From positions 1-8,626 of the forward strand of contig JAUXEQ010000051.1 in assembly GCA_030620455.1 (NCBI GenBank): a stretch of 8,626 nt of DNA. The letters run 5' to 3'. The position numbers were made by a program, and so were the translations under genes. This stretch comes from a bacterium (lineage in GTDB: Bacteria > UBP14 > UBA6098 > B30-G16). The notes below the pieces were generated by a model. The model saw only the letters and a program-made list of their open reading frames with translations, ran no database searches and was not told the DNA's origin. Shown here piece by piece: positions 5,567-8,626 of this stretch. The first letter of the stretch is position 1; each line of letters opens with the position of its first letter.

Positions 5567-6718
5567 ATGAATACGAGTAACCCTAAAATACATACAAGAC
5601 GCGATTTGGCTGAGCTAATGCAGTCTATTATGGCAAAGACATATAGCAAGCTAAAAAAGGATAGGAGGCTTGAAGATAAGCTTAATATGGTGAAAACTTA
5701 TCTTATAGAAGCTCATGTACCAGAAAGTGCTAATCATGATACCATTTTAAAAACACTCCAAAAATCTTCAAAGCAATTACCATCTAATATTAGTATATCT
5801 GTATCTGAAACAAGAGAACAACACTTTTTCAGCGCCACATGCAGAAACCAAAACAAGAAGCATTTCTGTGAGATTTATATTGATACCTCAAATCCAAGAT
5901 TCTTGCGACTAACGACAGCTGACAAGGGTGACATTGTGGAATGGTTCATTATGAAATGGGCTTCCTCCTCACCATTGCTTGATAATGTGTGGTTACCATG
6001 GCAGTCTCTAATGGATATTGCACAAAATCCCAATATTCAGTTTATGGCTATGTCGCTTGATTATGACCAAAGGATTTGGAATGAAGAAATTATTGATAAA
6101 TACCCTGTAGAATATTTCAAAATGCAGCTTGCTTCAAAAGCTGCCAAAAAGGTATTAGATATTTTAAAAGTTCAAGAAGATCTGAAAGGTGCAATTGACC
6201 TTTCAAAAGTTAATGTGAAATATCGGTTAGGCGAAAATGGTGATTTTTCAAATGATCGAATAAAATACTATGGCAAAATAACAACAAGCGGTAATTCCTT
6301 TAATGCACATCTTGTACTTACTAACGAGATGGTATTAAAACCGTACATTGAGAAAGTTAGATATTATGAAAAAACATATGCTCTTCGATTGAATGAGAAG
6401 GACAATGTCAGATTTACAATTGAGGGTTCCCCCATAGAGATTTCGCTATTCCGCAAAATTGAATCTATGAAAAAATTTATTGAAAAAATATTTTCGGGCT
6501 CAAAACCATTTAGATTGATTGGAGTTCCCATAAAATTCAACGATAATTTTTTCAAGATTAGGGCAACTGATTTACATATGGAAACCCGCGTTGATTTTGA
6601 GATTATGCCTAAACTAATCCGAATATTCCTCTTTCCTGGGTCATGCGGAAATTCCGTTCTTCGATTTCATACTAATCTTCAAAGACACTGGGACTCCACT
6701 GCAAAGATTGAAGAATAA
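5567..6718 (+). CDS. Uncharacterised protein, first gene of a two-gene operon with a PD-(D/E)XK nuclease
   Basis: I do not recognise this 383-aa protein. It has no signal peptide, membrane segment, Walker A motif or zinc-finger cysteine set. The N-terminal 70 residues are charged and look helical. Residues 80-150 alternate strand-like segments and contain a tryptophan-rich patch, EWFIMKW (125-131) and VWLPW (141-145). Residues 185-212 look helical, and 215-370 again look strand-rich. CEIYIDTSNPRFLRL (101-115) and VDFEIMPKLIRIFLF (342-356) share a faint F/Y-E-I pattern that could be an internal repeat. The stop is 8 bases from the next gene, so the two are co-transcribed. A recognition or accessory subunit for the nuclease is one inference. 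ATG 5567 lacks an SD sequence; ATG 5617 or 5629 are alternatives. Confidence 0.75.
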   Translation: MNTSNPKIHTRRDLAELMQSIMAKTYSKLKKDRRLEDKLNMVKTYLIEAHVPESANHDTILKTLQKSSKQLPSNISISVSETREQHFFSATCRNQNKKHFCEIYIDTSNPRFLRLTTADKGDIVEWFIMKWASSSPLLDNVWLPWQSLMDIAQNPNIQFMAMSLDYDQRIWNEEIIDKYPVEYFKMQLASKAAKKVLDILKVQEDLKGAIDLSKVNVKYRLGENGDFSNDRIKYYGKITTSGNSFNAHLVLTNEMVLKPYIEKVRYYEKTYALRLNEKDNVRFTIEGSPIEISLFRKIESMKKFIEKIFSGSKPFRLIGVPIKFNDNFFKIRATDLHMETRVDFEIMPKLIRIFLFPGSCGNSVLRFHTNLQRHWDSTAKIEE

Positions 6719-6726
6719 GGTGCAAT

Positions 6727-7623
6727 ATGAGCGATGATTTCAACATGCTGATGACTAACACATTTATTGCTTTATGCAAAAAAATAAAAGGTGTCCCTGA
6801 TTCATTAAGAAATCTAGCTTATGAAATTCAAGGTATTGAATCAGAATTCGCGATTGGCGATAATAAAAAATGCAATCCAGATATGATAGTTTCAAGTTCT
6901 CAAACAATGCACACTATGATACTTGAATTCAAAAGCGGTGCGAATGTGCCAGATGAGCAGAAACAAAAGTATTCGGTTATTAACAAAGATATTTTGCTCG
7001 ACTATGCTCTTATGCCCATTGACCATCTTGATTCCTTTGATATCGTGTATGTCTGCAAAGAAGAACATAGCCAAACTATCAGGCAAGGATTGAATGAAAC
7101 AGGATTCGCCATATTGCTGAAGATGGTTGATAGAATTGAAGCATCCGCAGAAACAACACTCAAAAGTAATGATACCGACACTGTTTTTAGACCATTGATA
7201 ATAAATTGGGAGCAAATACCAAGATCGTTTTATCCTTTTGATAAAGATTGTTCAAATAAGCTCGTTGCCACCCATGTTATTCAACAAGTATTTGAGTTTA
7301 TGAATGCTGAGAAACACGGTTTTATCGTTGACGAGGTTCTTGAGATAGTTTTTCCGTATTGGGGGAAAATCGGAACTCATAAGAAAAAAGAACTCAGGCA
7401 AAAAGCAAAGAAAGTAATACAGAAAGCATCTATATACGAATTCAATAGGTTCCTGCAGTATAATAGGCAACAATCCCGGGGATCTGGCCCAAAATTTGAT
7501 ATTATTTCCAATCCATTTATAGATGTGTTGGACAAACCAAAAATTTGGAAAGACATGAATAAAAGACTTGAACTATTTTGTGCAAGACTTGAAGTGGGTA
7601 TTGAACCTGAATTTGACTTTTAA
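6727..7623 (+). CDS. Uncharacterised protein with PD-(D/E)XK nuclease signature
   Basis: This 298-aa protein is not one I can assign to a named family, but its first third carries a PD-(D/E)XK nuclease signature. A helix with E33 and E40 is followed by NPDMIV (50-55), then ILEFKSG (65-71), giving the triad D52, E67 and K69 on two adjacent strands. The region 80-135 continues as an alpha/beta fold with FDIVYVC (104-110). The C-terminal part (176-298) looks mostly helical and basic, with THKKKELRQKAKKV (217-230), possibly a winged-helix or DNA-binding tail. SD AAGGTG (6717-6722) overlaps the upstream stop codon and is 4 bases from ATG 6727, so translation is coupled to the 383-aa protein. A DNA methyltransferase remnant follows 31 bases later. 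The expected role is DNA cleavage in restriction or defence. Nuclease call is probable; the system is unknown. Confidence 0.7.
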   Translation: MSDDFNMLMTNTFIALCKKIKGVPDSLRNLAYEIQGIESEFAIGDNKKCNPDMIVSSSQTMHTMILEFKSGANVPDEQKQKYSVINKDILLDYALMPIDHLDSFDIVYVCKEEHSQTIRQGLNETGFAILLKMVDRIEASAETTLKSNDTDTVFRPLIINWEQIPRSFYPFDKDCSNKLVATHVIQQVFEFMNAEKHGFIVDEVLEIVFPYWGKIGTHKKKELRQKAKKVIQKASIYEFNRFLQYNRQQSRGSGPKFDIISNPFIDVLDKPKIWKDMNKRLELFCARLEVGIEPEFDF

Positions 7624-7654
7624 TAATATAGAAAGCTAACATAGCGAACACACA

Positions 7655-7778
7655 ATGAACACCCTATACTGCGGTTACAACCTGAAGATTCTTCGAAAGT
7701 ATATTCCCGAATGATTCGGTGGATTTGATTTATCTCGATCCGCCTTTCAATTCGAAACGGGCGTATAATGTTGTTTTT
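7655..7778 (+). pseudogene. Frameshifted, truncated N-terminus of a site-specific DNA methyltransferase
   Basis: From ATG 7655 the frame reads MNTLYCGYNLKILRKYIPE and meets TGA at 7712-7714. One base over, the next frame (from 7713) reads DSVDLIYLDPPFNSKRAYN. Joined, they match the start of beta-class DNA methyltransferases of the 'MNTLYYGDNL...LDPPFNS' kind, including catalytic motif IV, DPPF. Loss of a single A in the GAA at 7709-7711 would restore one frame with P-D-D-S-V-D, so a one-base insertion is the simplest lesion. A second change replaces the usual GDN by GYN. Homology ends near 7778, exactly at the stop of the convergent SagB-like gene; over 90% of the protein is missing. It probably belonged to the same locus as the nuclease gene just upstream. 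Confidence 0.8.
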
Positions 7779-8446
7779 TATTTAGGTTCTCCAAATGGCA
7801 TAACATAAAACGGCAGTTTATCGATACCCAGAGTCTGCTGTAATTCCCTGTCCCGATATGCGCCAACCATAACAGTTCCAAGTCCTATAGCCGCACATTG
7901 AAGATGCAAATTTTCTCCAATATGACCAGCCTCCATCGCAACATAGCGATAGCTTCGTTCACCGTAATATTTCTTCGTCGGCTGAAAATCGGTAGCCAGA
8001 ACGATAGTGGCTGACGCTTCACCGATAAAACGTTGCCCCAAACAGTCTTTCATAACCTTGGAACGTAAGTCTCCGGATTTGTGTAGCACAATAGCATGTG
8101 ATTTGACAATATACTTATAAACTCCGGGCTCTACACTTTCCACTTTCCCTATAACAATATAAATATCAAATGGATACGTAGCTCCTGCAGATGGCGCTGC
8201 ACGAAAACCCCTGACCAAATCGGTAATACCTTGACACGCCCAAAGTACCTGCGACAACTCAGTAAGAGTTAGCGTCCGATCGCTGTAACTCCTTATACTG
8301 CGGCGTTTAGCTATTGCTGCCTCTACGGAAACGCTCCCTGTAAGTTTCGGTTGTGGCAACTGAATTATTGCAGATTTATCTTCGCCCTTGCATCCACCGA
8401 AAAGTATTAATGTCAACATCATAGCTGTCATAGATGAAAATTTCAA
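7778..8446 (-). CDS. SagB/ThcOx-type nitroreductase-family lipoprotein
   Basis: Predicted 222-aa FMN-dependent oxidoreductase of the nitroreductase superfamily, SagB/ThcOx-like subgroup. It begins with a lipoprotein signal peptide: hydrophobic residues 6-18 and FGGC with the lipidated Cys at 19, so the enzyme should be membrane-anchored outside the cytoplasm. FMN-binding marks are KRRSIRSY (47-54), APSAGATYP (84-92) and EAGHIGENLHLQCAAIGLG (172-190); EPGVYKY (106-112) is also typical. SagB proteins in gene clusters oxidise thiazolines or oxazolines in peptide natural products. No cyclodehydratase or precursor gene is seen here, so this looks like the stand-alone exported form with unknown substrate. 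The start is TTG 8446, with GGAGG 6 bases upstream; ATG 8431 is an internal alternative. Length fits the short stand-alone members. Confidence 0.88.
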   Translation of the reverse strand: MKFSSMTAMMLTLILFGGCKGEDKSAIIQLPQPKLTGSVSVEAAIAKRRSIRSYSDRTLTLTELSQVLWACQGITDLVRGFRAAPSAGATYPFDIYIVIGKVESVEPGVYKYIVKSHAIVLHKSGDLRSKVMKDCLGQRFIGEASATIVLATDFQPTKKYYGERSYRYVAMEAGHIGENLHLQCAAIGLGTVMVGAYRDRELQQTLGIDKLPFYVMPFGEPK

Positions 8447-8452
8447 AACAAA

Positions 8453-8482
8453 CCTCCGACATTATCTCGCAAGATTATCATA
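8453..8482 (-). promoter_or_regulatory. Ribosome binding site and possible -10 of the SagB-like gene
   Basis: Minus-strand GGAGG (8457-8453) is 6 bases before TTG 8446 and decides the TTG start. Further upstream, TATGATAAT (8482-8474) offers an AT-rich -10 element. No convincing -35 hexamer is found. The SD is solid; the -10 is weak. Confidence 0.45.
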
Positions 8483-8626
8483 TGCTTGCACAATATTTAA
8501 AAATACAGTTGATAGTTAAATTGGCAATAATGAACTAATGAAAAAATTAAAATTGTAAGTTCTCAGTGTTACAAATTATCACCATCACTTTGTCGATCTA
8601 AAATCAACTTTAGCCTCTTCAAACGG

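Noticed and set aside
6364..7473. Three minus-strand frames (6364-6555, 6892-7215, 7252-7473) opposite the unknown operon
   Set aside because: They are antisense to the operon whose two genes have matching start signals and tight spacing. None has a convincing SD or motif.
8531..8564. Inverted repeat GAACT/AGTTC considered as a terminator
   Set aside because: The stem is only 5 bp with a loop of over 20 bases and no T-tract follows in either direction.
8569..8625. Possible C-terminal tail (18 codons, ending at TAA 8569-8571) of a minus-strand gene entering from the right edge
   Set aside because: The frame reads RLKRLKLILDRQSDGDNL and could be a protein end, but a 57-base open frame at the window edge is expected by chance. 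Another frame there is also open for 13 codons.

Overview
The window is AT-rich bacterial DNA. Several genes have strong Shine-Dalgarno (SD) sequences, some in front of GTG or TTG starts, and one protein has a lipoprotein signal peptide. This suggests a Gram-negative or otherwise lipoprotein-exporting bacterium. The GH57 enzyme, the SagB-like lipoprotein and the intergenic inverted repeats would fit an uncultured lineage near the FCB group, but no marker gene is present and this placement is weak inference. No rRNA, tRNA, CRISPR array or transposase was recognised.

Left part (1-1900): a compact type II restriction-modification (R-M) module. A HincII-like PD-(D/E)XK endonuclease gene is followed after 5 bases by a beta-class amino-methyltransferase gene. 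A 13-bp palindrome lies upstream of the operon, in a plausible promoter. Downstream is a 200-bp stretch dense in nested inverted repeats, which may hold a terminator and resembles a degenerate integron attC-like site.

Middle (1910-5190): a GH57 4-alpha-glucanotransferase/alpha-amylase gene on the minus strand and, divergently, a two-domain VOC (glyoxalase-like) gene. Directly after the VOC gene is the start of a second gene, probably a SAM-dependent methyltransferase. It is cut off after about 27 codons by a 168-bp element with inverted ends.

Right part (5345-8446): a two-gene operon of unrecognised proteins (383 and 298 aa), apparently read from a promoter so close to the first ATG that the mRNA would be almost leaderless. 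The second protein carries a PD-(D/E)XK nuclease signature (D52, E67-x-K69). Right after it lies a frameshifted and truncated DNA methyltransferase N-terminus with the LDPPFNS motif. This pair is the best candidate for a little-known defence or restriction system. The window closes with a minus-strand SagB/nitroreductase-like lipoprotein gene whose stop codon abuts the methyltransferase remnant.

Two restriction-type loci, two broken methyltransferase genes and several inverted-repeat elements within 8.6 kb suggest an accessory region with repeated insertion and decay around a few ordinary metabolic genes.
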